From: PALSA-894 sp963734185
GTDB lineage: Bacteria > Pseudomonadota > Alphaproteobacteria > Rhizobiales > Xanthobacteraceae
Length of the DNA stretch: 64,000 nt
Direction: 5' to 3'
Assembly: GCA_963734185.1 (NCBI GenBank)
Contig: CAVTGA010000001.1
Location: 3,065,898-3,129,897, forward strand
Under the pieces are notes generated by a model that was not told the DNA's origin, did not search any database, and was given only the letters and a program-made list of their open reading frames with translations. A program made the position numbers and the translations under genes. Positions within the stretch are counted from its first letter, which is position 1. Each line of letters begins with the position of its first letter. Positions 1 to 11,360 of this stretch are shown here, piece by piece.

Positions 1-238
1 CGAGATAGCTCGGCACCCGGCCGCCGACCACGACGAAGAACACCAGCGTGGCGATGCCGGAGAACAGGATCGCCACGTTGGGATCGAAACCCATCAGGAT
101 CGGCGCCAGCACGGTTGCGCCGAACATGGCGACCACGTGCTGCAGGCCGAGCACGATGGTCTGTCCCGGCGGCAGCCGCTCGTCCGGCAGGATGACGCCT
201 TCGGTCTTGAGCTTCCATGTCGGGAAATAACCGTTCAT
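1..238 (-). CDS. uracil/xanthine permease, N-terminal part (runs off the window)
   Basis: The first 79 codons of a nucleobase:cation symporter 2 (UraA/RutG) protein are visible; the rest lies left of base 1. The residues GQTIVLGLQHVVAMFGATV and APILMGFDP are the family's typical start: a short cytosolic stretch, then the first membrane helix with the QHVVAMF signature, then a second hydrophobic segment ending in VVGGRVPSYL. Members take up uracil or xanthine with protons or sodium. The ATG at 238 follows an AGGGGAGGGG stretch on the minus strand. It diverges from the flavin monooxygenase gene, leaving a 130-bp intergenic region that must hold both promoters. Family is secure; the exact substrate is not. 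Confidence 0.85.
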   Translation of the reverse strand, partial: MNGYFPTWKLKTEGVILPDERLPPGQTIVLGLQHVVAMFGATVLAPILMGFDPNVAILFSGIATLVFFVVVGGRVPSYL

Positions 239-368
239 GCGCCCCTCCCCTGCATGCAACCTGGAAGCTTCGGGCGTGGGCGCGCCCACGGTCAAGCTGC
301 AGCGGTGCGTCGTCCCCAGCTAGAACGGGCGATTGTTCGTGCTCCCAGCTCTTCCTATTGTCGTCGGC

Positions 369-1598
369 ATGGACATCGCCATCGTCGGCGGCGGCATCTG
401 CGGCCTGTCGCTCGCGCTCAACCTGCACCAGCGCGGGATCGCTTGCCGCGTCTACGAGGCCGCGCCGCGACTTAAGGAGCTCGGCGTCGGCATCACGCTG
501 TTGCCGCACGCCATGCGCGAGTTCACGGCGCTCGGCCTCGGCGACGAATTGCTGCGCGCCGGGATCGAAAACGCCGAGAGTTGCTTCTTCAACCGCTTCG
601 GCCAGCTGATCTACCAGGAGCCGCGCGGCAGACACGCCGGCTACCCCTATCCGGAAGTGGGCATCCATCGCGGCACGCTGCACCTGGCGCTTTACCGTGC
701 GGTGCTGGAGCGGTTGGGCTCGAGCAGCGTCGTGACCGATCATCTCTGCGTCGGCGTCGAGCAGGACGAACAACGCGCGCGCCTCCGGTTCAAGCAGACG
801 AGCACCGGCACGGCATTGCCGCCGGTCGAGGCGGGCGTCGTGATCGCGTGCGACGGCGTCAACTCGACGCTGCGCCGGCAACTGATCGGCGACGAGGTCG
901 TGTTCACCGGGATCAACACCTGGCGCGGCGTCACCCGCCACAAGCCGATCCTCACCGGGCGCAGCTACCTGCGCATCGGCTCGATCCTCACCGGCAAGAT
1001 CGTGATCTATCCGATCGCCGACGACGTGGACGGCACGGGCAACCAGCTCATCAACTGGACCACCGAGATCAAGCGCACGACGACGCAGATGAACGACTGG
1101 AACAAGCCGGGCAGGCTTGCCGACTTCATCGCGGTGTACGAGAGCTGGCGGTTCGACTGGCTCGACGTCGCGGAGCTGATCCGCAAGTCGGACTTCATCT
1201 TCGAGTACCCGATGGTCGACAAGGACCCGCTGCAGCGCTGGACCTTCGGCCGCGTGACGCTTGCCGGCGACGCCGCCCACCCGATGTATCCGCGCGGCTC
1301 GAACGGTTCCGCCCAGGCGGTGATCGATGCGCGCACGCTCGCCGATTGCCTTGCGGTTCCGGGCGACCCGCGCGATGCGCTCAAGGCCTACGAGGCCGCG
1401 CGGCGCGAGACGACGGGACGGATTGTCCGTACCAACCGCGAGCACCCGCCCGACTTCATCAACATCCGGGTCGAGGAACTGGTCGGCGACAAGCCGTTCG
1501 ACAATCTCGACGACTACATCACCCAGGACGAATTGCGCGCGCTGTCGGAGAACTACAAGCGCATCGCCGGGTTCGCGCCGAGCGACGTGGGGCGGTGA
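369..1598 (+). CDS. flavin-dependent monooxygenase (UbiH/PHBH type)
   Basis: A 409-residue FAD-dependent hydroxylase of group A. The start ATG at 369 is chosen because the FAD-binding Rossmann motif begins at once (MDIAIVGGGICGLSLAL, GxGxxG). Near residue 300 is the second FAD motif GDAAHPMYPRGSNGS, with the aspartate that contacts the flavin ribityl chain. The middle holds the internal DG motif (VIACDGVNSTLRR). Family members hydroxylate aromatic acids or related rings with NAD(P)H and O2. The extra upstream in-frame Met at 333 would add 12 residues before the Rossmann strand and is unlikely. The gene stands alone, convergent with the MaoC-like gene and separated from it by a palindromic repeat. 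Substrate unknown. Confidence 0.88.
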   Translation: MDIAIVGGGICGLSLALNLHQRGIACRVYEAAPRLKELGVGITLLPHAMREFTALGLGDELLRAGIENAESCFFNRFGQLIYQEPRGRHAGYPYPEVGIHRGTLHLALYRAVLERLGSSSVVTDHLCVGVEQDEQRARLRFKQTSTGTALPPVEAGVVIACDGVNSTLRRQLIGDEVVFTGINTWRGVTRHKPILTGRSYLRIGSILTGKIVIYPIADDVDGTGNQLINWTTEIKRTTTQMNDWNKPGRLADFIAVYESWRFDWLDVAELIRKSDFIFEYPMVDKDPLQRWTFGRVTLAGDAAHPMYPRGSNGSAQAVIDARTLADCLAVPGDPRDALKAYEAARRETTGRIVRTNREHPPDFINIRVEELVGDKPFDNLDDYITQDELRALSENYKRIAGFAPSDVGR

Positions 1599-1599
1599 T

Positions 1600-1686
1600 G
1601 TAGCCCGGCTTGAGTGAAGCGAAAGCCGGGAATCTTTCGATGCGGCGAGACCGCCCCCGGATTTCGCTGCGCTCAATCCGGGCTAC
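1600..1686. repeat. palindromic intergenic repeat, GTAGCCCGG family, copy 1
   Basis: An 87-bp element with ends GTAGCCCGG and CCGGGCTAC, and inner arms GCGAAAGCCGGG and CCCGGATTTCGC. It fills the gap between two convergent genes, beginning one base after the monooxygenase stop and ending six bases before the MaoC-like stop, so its hairpin could terminate both. Further copies lie at 17022, 33545 and 34053. Confidence 0.85.
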
Positions 1687-1692
1687 GGGCTG

Positions 1693-2127
1693 CTACTTGT
1701 TCTTCACCCACTTCAGGATATGCGTCGCGACCGCCACCAGGGTGCCGTCCTGATTGGTGATGCGGATGTCGCCGGTGGCGCGGCGCTTCTCGGTGTCGAC
1801 CGAGGCGACCTGGTAGTCGACCGTGATGGTGTCGCCGAAGAACACCGGCGCGAGGAAGCGCACGCGGTCGTAACCGAGCGAGACCGCCGTCTCGTCTCCC
1901 TTGGCGCGCGAGGACGCGACGATCTGGGTCGAGGCCGTCGACATGTAGCCGACCATCAGCGCGCCATGCGCCATCATGCGCCCGTAGCTCGACCTCTCCA
2001 TGTAGACCTTGTTGACGTGATTGGGCGCGAGGTCGCCGGTGATGCCGGCGAACAGGTAGACGTCGGTCTCGCCGACGGTCTTCGAGAACGAGGTCTTGTC
2101 GCCTACGACCAAGTAGAAATCGCTCAT
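1693..2127 (-). CDS. MaoC-like (R)-hydratase / dehydratase
   Basis: A 144-residue single hot-dog domain of the MaoC family, which usually hydrates 2-enoyl-CoA thioesters. The signature is visible as DVYLFAGITGDLAPNHVN followed by RMMAHGALMVGY: the Asp and His of the R-specific hydratase motif (D-x4-H) are present in GDLAPNHVN. Downstream FLAPVFFGDTITVDYQV is the usual second half. The start at 2127 is fixed by GGAGGAAT eight bases upstream; a longer reading frame to 2163 lacks such a site. It is transcribed away from the catabolic operon starting at 2210, and likely shares its pathway, adding water to an unsaturated acyl-CoA intermediate. Confidence 0.87.
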   Translation of the reverse strand: MSDFYLVVGDKTSFSKTVGETDVYLFAGITGDLAPNHVNKVYMERSSYGRMMAHGALMVGYMSTASTQIVASSRAKGDETAVSLGYDRVRFLAPVFFGDTITVDYQVASVDTEKRRATGDIRITNQDGTLVAVATHILKWVKNK

Positions 2128-2209
2128 CGGGCATTCCTCCAATCGTGCTGTTCTCGTTTCCATTCTGCCTTATTGTGGCTCGGACGGTGGAAGCAAATTG
2201 GATGCAGGA

Positions 2210-2938
2210 ATGAAACTGGAAGGCCAGGGTGCGATCGTGACCGGCGGTGCGCGCGGCATCGGGCTCGGGATCGCGCGGCGGCTCGCCGCCGACGGCGCCC
2301 AGGTCGCGGTCTGGGACCGCGACGTCGGGCCGTTGTCCGCGCTCGATTTCAAGCCGGCCTATGCGCACGCCGTCGACGTCACCAGGCTCCCCGACGTCGA
2401 GCGCGCCTTCGCGGCGACCGCGGCAGCGCTCGGCGGGATCAGGATCCTCGTCAACAATGCCGGCGTCAACGGTCCGGTGATGGAGGCGGCCGACTATCCG
2501 CTGGATGCCTGGGACCAGGTCATCGCCGTCAACCTTACCGGCGTGTTCCACTGCTGCCGTGCCGCCGTGCCGCACATGAAGGCGCTCGGCTACGGCCGCA
2601 TCGTCACGGTCGCGTCGATCGCCGGCAAGGAAGGCATGCCGAAGATCGCCGCCTATTCGGCCTCGAAGCACGGCGTGATCGGCTTCTGCAAGAGCCTGGC
2701 GCGCGAGCTGGTCGGCACCGGCGTGCTGGTCAACTGCGTCGCACCGGCCATCACCGAGACCGAGCTGTTCAAGGAAATGACGCCGGAGCATATCGCGGGC
2801 GCCAAGGCGCGCATCCCCATGGGCCGCTTCGTCCAGGTCGACGAGATCGCCGCGATGGTGGCGTGGATCGCGGGCCCGGAATGCAGCTTCACCACCGGAT
2901 TCGTGTTCGACATCACCGGCGGCCGCGCCGACTATTAG
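2210..2938 (+). CDS. short-chain dehydrogenase/reductase (classical SDR)
   Basis: A 242-residue NAD(P)-dependent oxidoreductase. The cofactor motif TGGARGIG is at the N terminus, NNAG in the middle (LVNNAGVNG), the catalytic serine in TVASIAG and the active-site Tyr and Lys in YSASK. The ATG at 2210 directly precedes the first beta strand; an in-frame TTG at 2198 has GGAAG four bases ahead and could be the true start, adding four residues. It is the first gene of a plus-strand set with 1-8 base gaps up to the CoA-transferase at 8314. It probably interconverts a hydroxyl and keto group on the pathway intermediate (3-hydroxyacyl or sugar-acid type); the substrate cannot be read from sequence. 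Confidence 0.88.
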   Translation: MKLEGQGAIVTGGARGIGLGIARRLAADGAQVAVWDRDVGPLSALDFKPAYAHAVDVTRLPDVERAFAATAAALGGIRILVNNAGVNGPVMEAADYPLDAWDQVIAVNLTGVFHCCRAAVPHMKALGYGRIVTVASIAGKEGMPKIAAYSASKHGVIGFCKSLARELVGTGVLVNCVAPAITETELFKEMTPEHIAGAKARIPMGRFVQVDEIAAMVAWIAGPECSFTTGFVFDITGGRADY

Positions 2939-2945
2939 GTCTTCG

Positions 2946-3779
2946 ATGCCCGCACCCGACCCCAAGCGACTGTCGATCAACCAGGTCACCCTGCTGCAGC
3001 AGTGGTCGCTCAAGCAGGCGATCGAAGGATTGAAGCGCAACGGCGTGAACACGATTTGCGTGTGGCGCGAGAAGCTGCACGAGCTCGGCGTCGCCGAGGC
3101 CGCACGACGCCTCGCCGGCGAAGGCATGGCGGTGTCGGGGCTCTGTCCGGTGGGCCTGATCGCGTCGCCCGACCAGGCCGAAGCGGCGCAAGCGCTCGAC
3201 GACACGCGCCGCGCCCTCGACGAGGCGGCGGCCATCAAGGCGCCGTGCATCGTGTTCGTCGCGGGTCCGGTGGACGCGCGCGACAAGGACATCAAGGGTA
3301 CGCGGAACCGCGCCCTGGAACGGCTCGCGACCCTGGTCCCGCACGCGCGCGCCGCCGGTGTCGTCATCGGGCTCGAACCTTTGCATCCGATGATCTGCGC
3401 CACGCGTTCCATGCTCTCGACCACGAAACTCGCCAACGACTGGTGCGACGCCCTCGGCGCGGAGGACAGCGTTGGGATCGTGCTCGACACCTATGCGGTA
3501 TGGTGGGATCCGGAGCTCGCCGGCGAGATCGCGCGCGCCGGCAAGCGCATCTGCGCCTTCCACATCAACGACTGGCTCACCGACACGCAGGACGTGCGGC
3601 TCGACCGCGGCATGATGGGCGACGGCGTCATCGACATTCCGGCGATCCGGGCCATGGTCGATCATGCCGGCTACGGCGGGGCGATCGAGGTCGAGATCTT
3701 CTCGGCGCGCAATTGGTGGAAGCGCGATCCCGACGAGGTGGTGGGCGTGATCAAACAGCGGTTCGCAACGGTCGTCTGA
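2946..3779 (+). CDS. sugar phosphate isomerase/epimerase-like TIM-barrel protein
   Basis: A 277-residue member of the xylose isomerase-like/AP endonuclease 2 superfamily. Metal-ligand positions are recognisable: the glutamate in VIGLEPLHP, the aspartate in IVLDTYAVWWD, the histidine in CAFHINDW, and the terminal glutamate in GAIEVEIFSARNWWKRDPDEV. Such enzymes isomerise or epimerise sugars or keto acids with a divalent metal. It begins seven bases after the SDR stop and ends one base before the next gene, so translation is probably coupled. The pairing with an SDR and a ketopantoate-reductase-like enzyme suggests a polyhydroxy or hydroxy-acid intermediate. The specific reaction is not known. 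Confidence 0.8.
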   Translation: MPAPDPKRLSINQVTLLQQWSLKQAIEGLKRNGVNTICVWREKLHELGVAEAARRLAGEGMAVSGLCPVGLIASPDQAEAAQALDDTRRALDEAAAIKAPCIVFVAGPVDARDKDIKGTRNRALERLATLVPHARAAGVVIGLEPLHPMICATRSMLSTTKLANDWCDALGAEDSVGIVLDTYAVWWDPELAGEIARAGKRICAFHINDWLTDTQDVRLDRGMMGDGVIDIPAIRAMVDHAGYGGAIEVEIFSARNWWKRDPDEVVGVIKQRFATVV

Positions 3780-3780
3780 C

Positions 3781-4731
3781 ATGGCGCTGGAGCATCCCAA
3801 AGTCGTGGTGGTCGGCGCCGGCGCCATGGGCGGACTGTTCGGCGGACTGCTGGCCGCGGGCGGGCTGGACGTGACGCTGGTCGACGTCGCGCGGGCCCAT
3901 GTCGAGATGATCCGCACCAACGGCCTGCGCATCGTCGGCTATGGCGGCGATCGCAGCGTGCGCGTCGCGGCGACGACCGAGGCAGGCGAGGTCACGCACG
4001 CCGACGTCGTGCTGTTTCAATGCAAGGGCCATGCGACGCAAGCCGCGGCCGAGAGCGTGAAGCACTTGTTCGGCGGCAGTGCGGTCGCGATCAGCTTCCA
4101 GAACGGGCTCGGCAACGAGGAGACGATTGCGCGCGTGCTCGGCGCCGCCCATGTTCTCGGCGGGCTGACCGCCCAGGCCGGTCTGGTCGAAGCCCCCGGC
4201 GTGGTGCGCAATTTCGGCGAACTGCCGACGTTGATCGGCGAACTGCAAGGCGGCCTTTCGGAACGCGCCGTGACGATCGCCGCGGCGTTCACCCGCCATG
4301 GAATGCCCGTGACGGCGAGCGCCGACATCAAGCGCGACAAGTGGAAGAAGCTGCTCGGCAATGTGGGCCTGAGCGCCATCTCGGGCGCGACCGACCTTGC
4401 CTCGGTCGCGATCATGGCGGTGCCCGAGCTGCGCGCCGTCGTGTTCGCGGCCGTGGAGGAAGCCGCCAACGTCGCCCGCGCGGCCGGCATCGATCTCGAC
4501 GCCGACGAAGCGCGCGAAGTGCTGATGCGGATCACCGATCCGGCCGGCGGCGGCACCGGCACGGCGAAATCCTCGCTGCGCGCCGACATTGCCAACTGCC
4601 GGCGGACCGAGGTCGACTCGATCTACGGCTCGGTCGCGCGGCTCGGCCGCGCGCACGGCGTCGCAACGCCCACGATCGACACCCTGATCGGCATCGTGAA
4701 GGGGCTCGAATCGCAATATCTCAAAACGTGA
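3781..4731 (+). CDS. 2-dehydropantoate 2-reductase family protein (ApbA/PanE-like)
   Basis: A 316-residue NADPH-dependent reductase of the ketopantoate reductase fold. The dinucleotide motif GAGAMGG opens the protein; QCKGHAT carries the first conserved lysine, SFQNGLGNEE the asparagine and glutamate, and DKWKKLLGN the second, catalytic lysine. The C-terminal helical domain ends with SSLRADI and RRTEVDSIYG, equivalents of the family's substrate-binding SSMxQD and RxTExD motifs. In panE proper the product feeds pantothenate synthesis, but the setting inside a catabolic operon makes a role on another 2-keto acid more likely. Start ATG at 3781 overlaps nothing and is one base after the previous stop. 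Confidence 0.85.
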   Translation: MALEHPKVVVVGAGAMGGLFGGLLAAGGLDVTLVDVARAHVEMIRTNGLRIVGYGGDRSVRVAATTEAGEVTHADVVLFQCKGHATQAAAESVKHLFGGSAVAISFQNGLGNEETIARVLGAAHVLGGLTAQAGLVEAPGVVRNFGELPTLIGELQGGLSERAVTIAAAFTRHGMPVTASADIKRDKWKKLLGNVGLSAISGATDLASVAIMAVPELRAVVFAAVEEAANVARAAGIDLDADEAREVLMRITDPAGGGTGTAKSSLRADIANCRRTEVDSIYGSVARLGRAHGVATPTIDTLIGIVKGLESQYLKT

Positions 4732-4738
4732 GGGGACC

Positions 4739-5527
4739 ATGGCGGGAGAATTCCAGGGCAAGGTGGTGGTCGTCACCGGCGGCAGCCGCGGCATCGGCCG
4801 GGCGATCGCCGCGGCGTTCGCGCGCGAAGGCGCGCAGACCGTGCTGGCGGCGGCGTCGCAGGCCAACCTCGACAAGGCGGCCGACGAGATCGCCGCGACG
4901 CGCGCCGTCAAGCCGATGGTCTACGCGGTCGACCTGAAGACGCTCGAAGCCTGCGAGCGGCTGCACGCGCGCGTCAAGGAGCGCTTCGGGCGCTGCGACG
5001 TGCTGGTCAACAATGCCGGCGCGACGCGCAGCGGCAATTTCCTCGAGCTTCCCGACGCCGCTTTCGGCGATGGCTTCGCGTTGAAGTATTTCGCCTGCGT
5101 GAGGCTCTGCCGTCTGTTCTGGCCGATGCTCAAGGACGCGCAGGGCCACGTGGTCAACATCATCGGCGGCGCGGCGCGCACGCCCGATCCGCTGTTCCTG
5201 ATCGGCGGCCCGGTCAACGCCGCGATGGCGAACTTCTCCAAGGGGCTCGCCGGGCTCGGCAAGAAGGACGGCGTCAACGTCAATGCGATCCATCCGGGCG
5301 TGACCGAGACCGACCGGGTCGTCACGCTGTTCAAGCAGCGCGGCGAGGCGCTCGGCAAGAGCCCGGACGAGGTGCGCAGGGAAACGCTGGCCAGGGACGG
5401 GCTGCGCCGGCTCGGCCAACCGGAGGACGTGGCCGAGCTGGCGCTGTTCCTGTGCACCGAGCGCGCGCGCCACATCCAGGGGGTCGCAGTCGCGGTCGAC
5501 GGCGGGCAGACCACGGGGATGTATTAG
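4739..5527 (+). CDS. SDR-fold protein lacking the canonical catalytic Tyr/Lys
   Basis: A 262-residue short-chain dehydrogenase-like protein. The cofactor motif TGGSRGIG and the NNAG motif are intact, but the active-site region reads IIGGAARTPDPLFLIGG then PVNAAMANFSK. When the helix NFSKGLA is aligned with the usual NFTKSLA, the catalytic Tyr falls on Gly and the Lys on Asn, and the catalytic Ser position is Gly. It may therefore bind NAD(P) without doing standard hydride transfer, or use another residue. The C-terminal part (NAIHPGVTETD, AVDGGQTTGMY) is ordinary. It follows the ketopantoate-reductase-like gene by seven bases. The repeat at 5527 starts on the last base of its stop codon. Confidence 0.82.
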   Translation: MAGEFQGKVVVVTGGSRGIGRAIAAAFAREGAQTVLAAASQANLDKAADEIAATRAVKPMVYAVDLKTLEACERLHARVKERFGRCDVLVNNAGATRSGNFLELPDAAFGDGFALKYFACVRLCRLFWPMLKDAQGHVVNIIGGAARTPDPLFLIGGPVNAAMANFSKGLAGLGKKDGVNVNAIHPGVTETDRVVTLFKQRGEALGKSPDEVRRETLARDGLRRLGQPEDVAELALFLCTERARHIQGVAVAVDGGQTTGMY

Positions 5528-5574
5528 CGCATGATCCCGAAAAGTTGACAGACTTTTCGGACAAGATCATGCGC
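5527..5574. repeat. palindromic repeat, GCATGATC family (5' of acyl-CoA dehydrogenase)
   Basis: A 48-bp inverted repeat: outer arms GCGCATGATC / GATCATGCGC and inner arms CCGAAAAGT / ACTTTTCGG around TGACAG. It lies in the only wide gap (76 bp) of the 2210-8314 operon, between two genes on the same strand. As RNA it would fold into a long hairpin that could attenuate, protect or process the transcript. Related elements occur at 15436, 24990 and 31909. Confidence 0.85.
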
Positions 5575-5603
5575 AAACGCAAAGAAAGCCGAGGCGCAGC
5601 CTG

Positions 5604-6776
5604 ATGGATTTCGCCCTGAGCGAAGAGCAGCGGCTGCTGATCGCGACCGCGCGGCGGTTCGTCGAGACCGAGCTGATCCCGCTCGAACAGCAAGTCGAGG
5701 AGGAGGGAAAGCTCGATGATGTGACCGCGCGCGCGGTCACGGCGAAATCGGTTTCGCTCGGGCTGTTCGCCCTCAACATCCCGGCCGAATACGGCGGCGG
5801 CGGGCTGTCGGCGCTCGACAACACGCTGGTGGAGGAGGAGTTCGGCCGCGTGAGCGACATCCTGGTGCGGCGCGCGCTCGGCAACGTCTACGAGGTGATG
5901 CTCGCCGGCACGCAGGCGCAGAAACAGCGCTGGCTGATGCCCGCGACCAGGGGCGAGCGCGTGTTCTCGGTGTGCTTCACCGAGCCTGGCGCCGGCTCGG
6001 ATGCGGCCGGCATCAAGACGCGCGCCCGGCGCGACGGCGACGGCTGGTCGCTCACGGGGCAGAAGATCTTCATCAGCGACGGCGCGTTCTCGGATTTCTT
6101 CGTGATCTCGGCGGTGACCGATCCCGCCGCCGGCGCGCACGGGATTTCCCTTTTCGTCGTCGACAAAGGAGCGCCCGGCTTCACCGTCGGCCGCGACCAG
6201 CCGATGATGGGCCTGCGCGGCACCAGCCATGTCGAGCTCTACTTCGACGATGTGAAGCTGAGCGAGGAAAACCTGCTCGGCGGCGAAGGCAAAGGGCTGC
6301 GCCTGGTGCTCGAAACGCTCGGGCGCATACGATTGATGCAGATCGGGGCGCGCGCGGTCGGCCGCGCCACCCGCATCTTCGGCGCGATGGCGACCCACGC
6401 GCAGACGCGCAAGCAGTTCGGCCAGGCGATCGGCGAGTTCCAGATGGTGCAGCAGATGCTCTCCGACTCGGCGATCGAGATCGAGGCGGCGCGGCTGATG
6501 GTGCGGCGTGCGGCGTTCGAGCTCGACCAGGGCGGCGACGCGCGCGAGCGCATCTCCATGGTCAAGGTATTTGCCGCCGAGATGCTTGGCCGCGTCGCCG
6601 ACCGCGGCGTGCAGGTGTTCGGCGGCGCCGGCTATGCCAAGGACCTGATGATCGAGAAGTTCTACCGCGACGCGCGCATCTACCGCATCTATGACGGCAC
6701 TTCGGAAATCCACCGCATGGTGATCGCACGCAGCATCTTGAAGAACGGCGCGGCGCTGGTCGATCCGGCGAGCTGA
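5604..6776 (+). CDS. acyl-CoA dehydrogenase
   Basis: A 390-residue flavoprotein of the acyl-CoA dehydrogenase family, which forms a 2-enoyl-CoA and passes electrons to ETF. The N-terminal helix starts MDFALSEEQRLL, the first signature is CFTEPGAGSDAAGI, the mid-domain reads WSLTGQKIFISDGAF, and the C-terminal helical domain holds GGAGYAKDLMIEKFYRDAR. The catalytic base lies in the element IYDGTSEIHR, where most acyl-CoA dehydrogenases have Glu before GTS; here it is Asp. Length and all other motifs are normal. It fits with the MaoC-like hydratase, the SDRs and the CoA-transferase as a beta-oxidation-style segment. Chain length or branching of the substrate is unknown. Confidence 0.9.
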   Translation: MDFALSEEQRLLIATARRFVETELIPLEQQVEEEGKLDDVTARAVTAKSVSLGLFALNIPAEYGGGGLSALDNTLVEEEFGRVSDILVRRALGNVYEVMLAGTQAQKQRWLMPATRGERVFSVCFTEPGAGSDAAGIKTRARRDGDGWSLTGQKIFISDGAFSDFFVISAVTDPAAGAHGISLFVVDKGAPGFTVGRDQPMMGLRGTSHVELYFDDVKLSEENLLGGEGKGLRLVLETLGRIRLMQIGARAVGRATRIFGAMATHAQTRKQFGQAIGEFQMVQQMLSDSAIEIEAARLMVRRAAFELDQGGDARERISMVKVFAAEMLGRVADRGVQVFGGAGYAKDLMIEKFYRDARIYRIYDGTSEIHRMVIARSILKNGAALVDPAS

Positions 6777-6784
6777 GAGCGCAC

Positions 6785-8314
6785 ATGCCGATCAACAAGT
6801 TCATGGCGGTCGAGGACGCGGTCGCGCTGATCCGCGACGGCGCCACGGTGGCGCTGCCGGGCGGCGGCGGCGGACTGGTCGAGCCGACCTTCACGTTCCA
6901 GGCGGTGGAGCGGCGCTTCCTCGAAACCGGCCATCCGCGCGACCTCTGGGTCGTGCATTCGCTCGGCATCGGCGACCGCAAGACCAAGGGCATGAACTGC
7001 TTCGCCCACGAGGGCATGGTGCGGCGCGTGATCGGCGGACATTGGGTGTGGTCGCCGCGCATGCAGGCGCTGGCGCGCGAGGAGAAGATCGAGGCCTACA
7101 TCTTTCCCGGCGGCGTCACCATGCAGCTGTTCCGCGAGATCGCGGCGGGGCGGCCGGGCCTGTTCACCCATGTAGGCTTGGGCACCTTCGTCGATCCGCG
7201 CATCGAGGGGGGCAAGGCCAATGCCCGCGCCAGGGAAGACCTGATCGAGGTCGCGACCATCGATGGCCGCGAGCTGTTGCGCTACAAGCCGTTCCCGGTC
7301 GACGTCGCGATCATCCGCGGCTCGTTCGCCGATGCGCACGGCAACGTCTCGCTCGACCAGGAAGCCGCCAATCTCGACATCTATGCGGCGGCCGCGGCCG
7401 CGCACAATTCCGGCGGCAAGGTGATCGCGCAGGTGCGCACCGCGGTCGAGGTCGGCACCTTGCCGGCGCGCGCGGTGCGCGTCCCGGGCGCGATCGTCGA
7501 TGCCGTGGTGGTCGATCCGGATCAGTCGATGACCTACGACGTGGTCTACGATCCGACCATGTCGGGCGAGCGCCGCGGGCCGACGCCGGCGGCGAAGGCG
7601 TCACCGTTCACGCTGCGCCAGGCGATCGCGCGGCGCGCCGCCGAGGAGCTGACCGAGGGCGCGGTGATCAACTACGGCTTCGGCATCCCCGACGCGGTCG
7701 CCGAGCTGGTCGCGGCGCGCGGCGAGCAGGAGCGCTACTACCAGACCATCGAGCACGGCACCTATGGCGGCACGCTGCTCACCGGCCACCAGTTCGGCTT
7801 CGCCCGCAATCCGAGCGCGATGATCGACGCGCCCTCGCAGTTCGATTTCTATTCCGGCGGCGGGCTCGACATCGCGTTCCTCGGCTTCGGCGAACTGGAC
7901 GCCGCGGGGGACGTCAACGTCTCCAAGCTCGGCGGGCTCGCGGTCGGGCCCGGCGGCTTCATCGACATCGCGCAGAACGCACGCAGGATGGTGTTCTGCG
8001 GCACATTCGACACCAAAGGCGCCGAGATCGCGACCGGCGACGGCCGGCTCGCCATCAGGCGCCACGGCGAAGTGAGGAAGCTGGTGCGTGCCGTCGAGCA
8101 GATCACGTTCTCCGGCAAGGTCGCGCTGGCGCGCGGCCAGGAGGTGATCACCGTCACCGAACGCGCTGTGTTCCGCCTGACGCGCGAAGGCGTCGCGCTG
8201 ACCGAAGTCGCGCCCGGCGTCGAGCTGCGGCGCGACGTGCTGGAACGCATGGATTTCACGCCGCTCATGCCGTCCGCGCCGAAGGTCATGGCGGCAACAC
8301 ATTTCACCGCCTGA
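6785..8314 (+). CDS. acetate/propionate CoA-transferase (family I, YdiF-like)
   Basis: A 509-residue CoA-transferase with both halves (alpha and beta) fused, as in YdiF and propionate CoA-transferase. The first half has VALPGGGGGLVEP and later GTFVDPRIEGGKAN; the second half has YGFGIPDAVAELV and the active-site glutamate in TIEHGTYGG, which carries the acyl-glutamyl-CoA intermediate. Near the C terminus FCGTFDTKGAEI and TEVAPGVELRRDVL are typical. It activates a carboxylic acid by moving CoA from acetyl-CoA or a similar donor, or recovers CoA at the end of the pathway. It begins eight bases after the acyl-CoA dehydrogenase stop and closes the compact part of the operon. Confidence 0.9.
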   Translation: MPINKFMAVEDAVALIRDGATVALPGGGGGLVEPTFTFQAVERRFLETGHPRDLWVVHSLGIGDRKTKGMNCFAHEGMVRRVIGGHWVWSPRMQALAREEKIEAYIFPGGVTMQLFREIAAGRPGLFTHVGLGTFVDPRIEGGKANARAREDLIEVATIDGRELLRYKPFPVDVAIIRGSFADAHGNVSLDQEAANLDIYAAAAAAHNSGGKVIAQVRTAVEVGTLPARAVRVPGAIVDAVVVDPDQSMTYDVVYDPTMSGERRGPTPAAKASPFTLRQAIARRAAEELTEGAVINYGFGIPDAVAELVAARGEQERYYQTIEHGTYGGTLLTGHQFGFARNPSAMIDAPSQFDFYSGGGLDIAFLGFGELDAAGDVNVSKLGGLAVGPGGFIDIAQNARRMVFCGTFDTKGAEIATGDGRLAIRRHGEVRKLVRAVEQITFSGKVALARGQEVITVTERAVFRLTREGVALTEVAPGVELRRDVLERMDFTPLMPSAPKVMAATHFTA

Positions 8315-8369
8315 TCTGGTTCCTGCGTGACATTTCCGGGTAGTATCCGGCCGGTTTGGCGAGGTCCCC

Positions 8370-11202
<2,833 letters not shown>

Positions 11203-11206
11203 TTCC

Positions 11207-11275
11207 GTAGGGCGGGCAAAGACGCGAGACGAGATATCCAAGATGCGCGCAGCACGAGCGCGTCGTGCCCGCCAT
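11207..11275. repeat. degenerate palindromic repeat at a convergent junction (GGCGGGCA family)
   Basis: Arms GGCGGGCAAAGACGCG (11211-11226) and CGCGTCGTGCCCGCC (11259-11273) are near-complementary. It lies between the acyltransferase end and the convergent XRE gene end, so it may act as a bidirectional terminator. It belongs to a different sequence family from the GTAGCCCGG elements but takes the same position. Confidence 0.6.
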
Positions 11276-11360
11276 GGGACGCGCATGCCGACCCGCACGC
11301 GGGCGCGGCGCTACTTGGTCTTGCGTCTGTTGCGCCGAACGAGCACGCGCCTTTCCCGCC

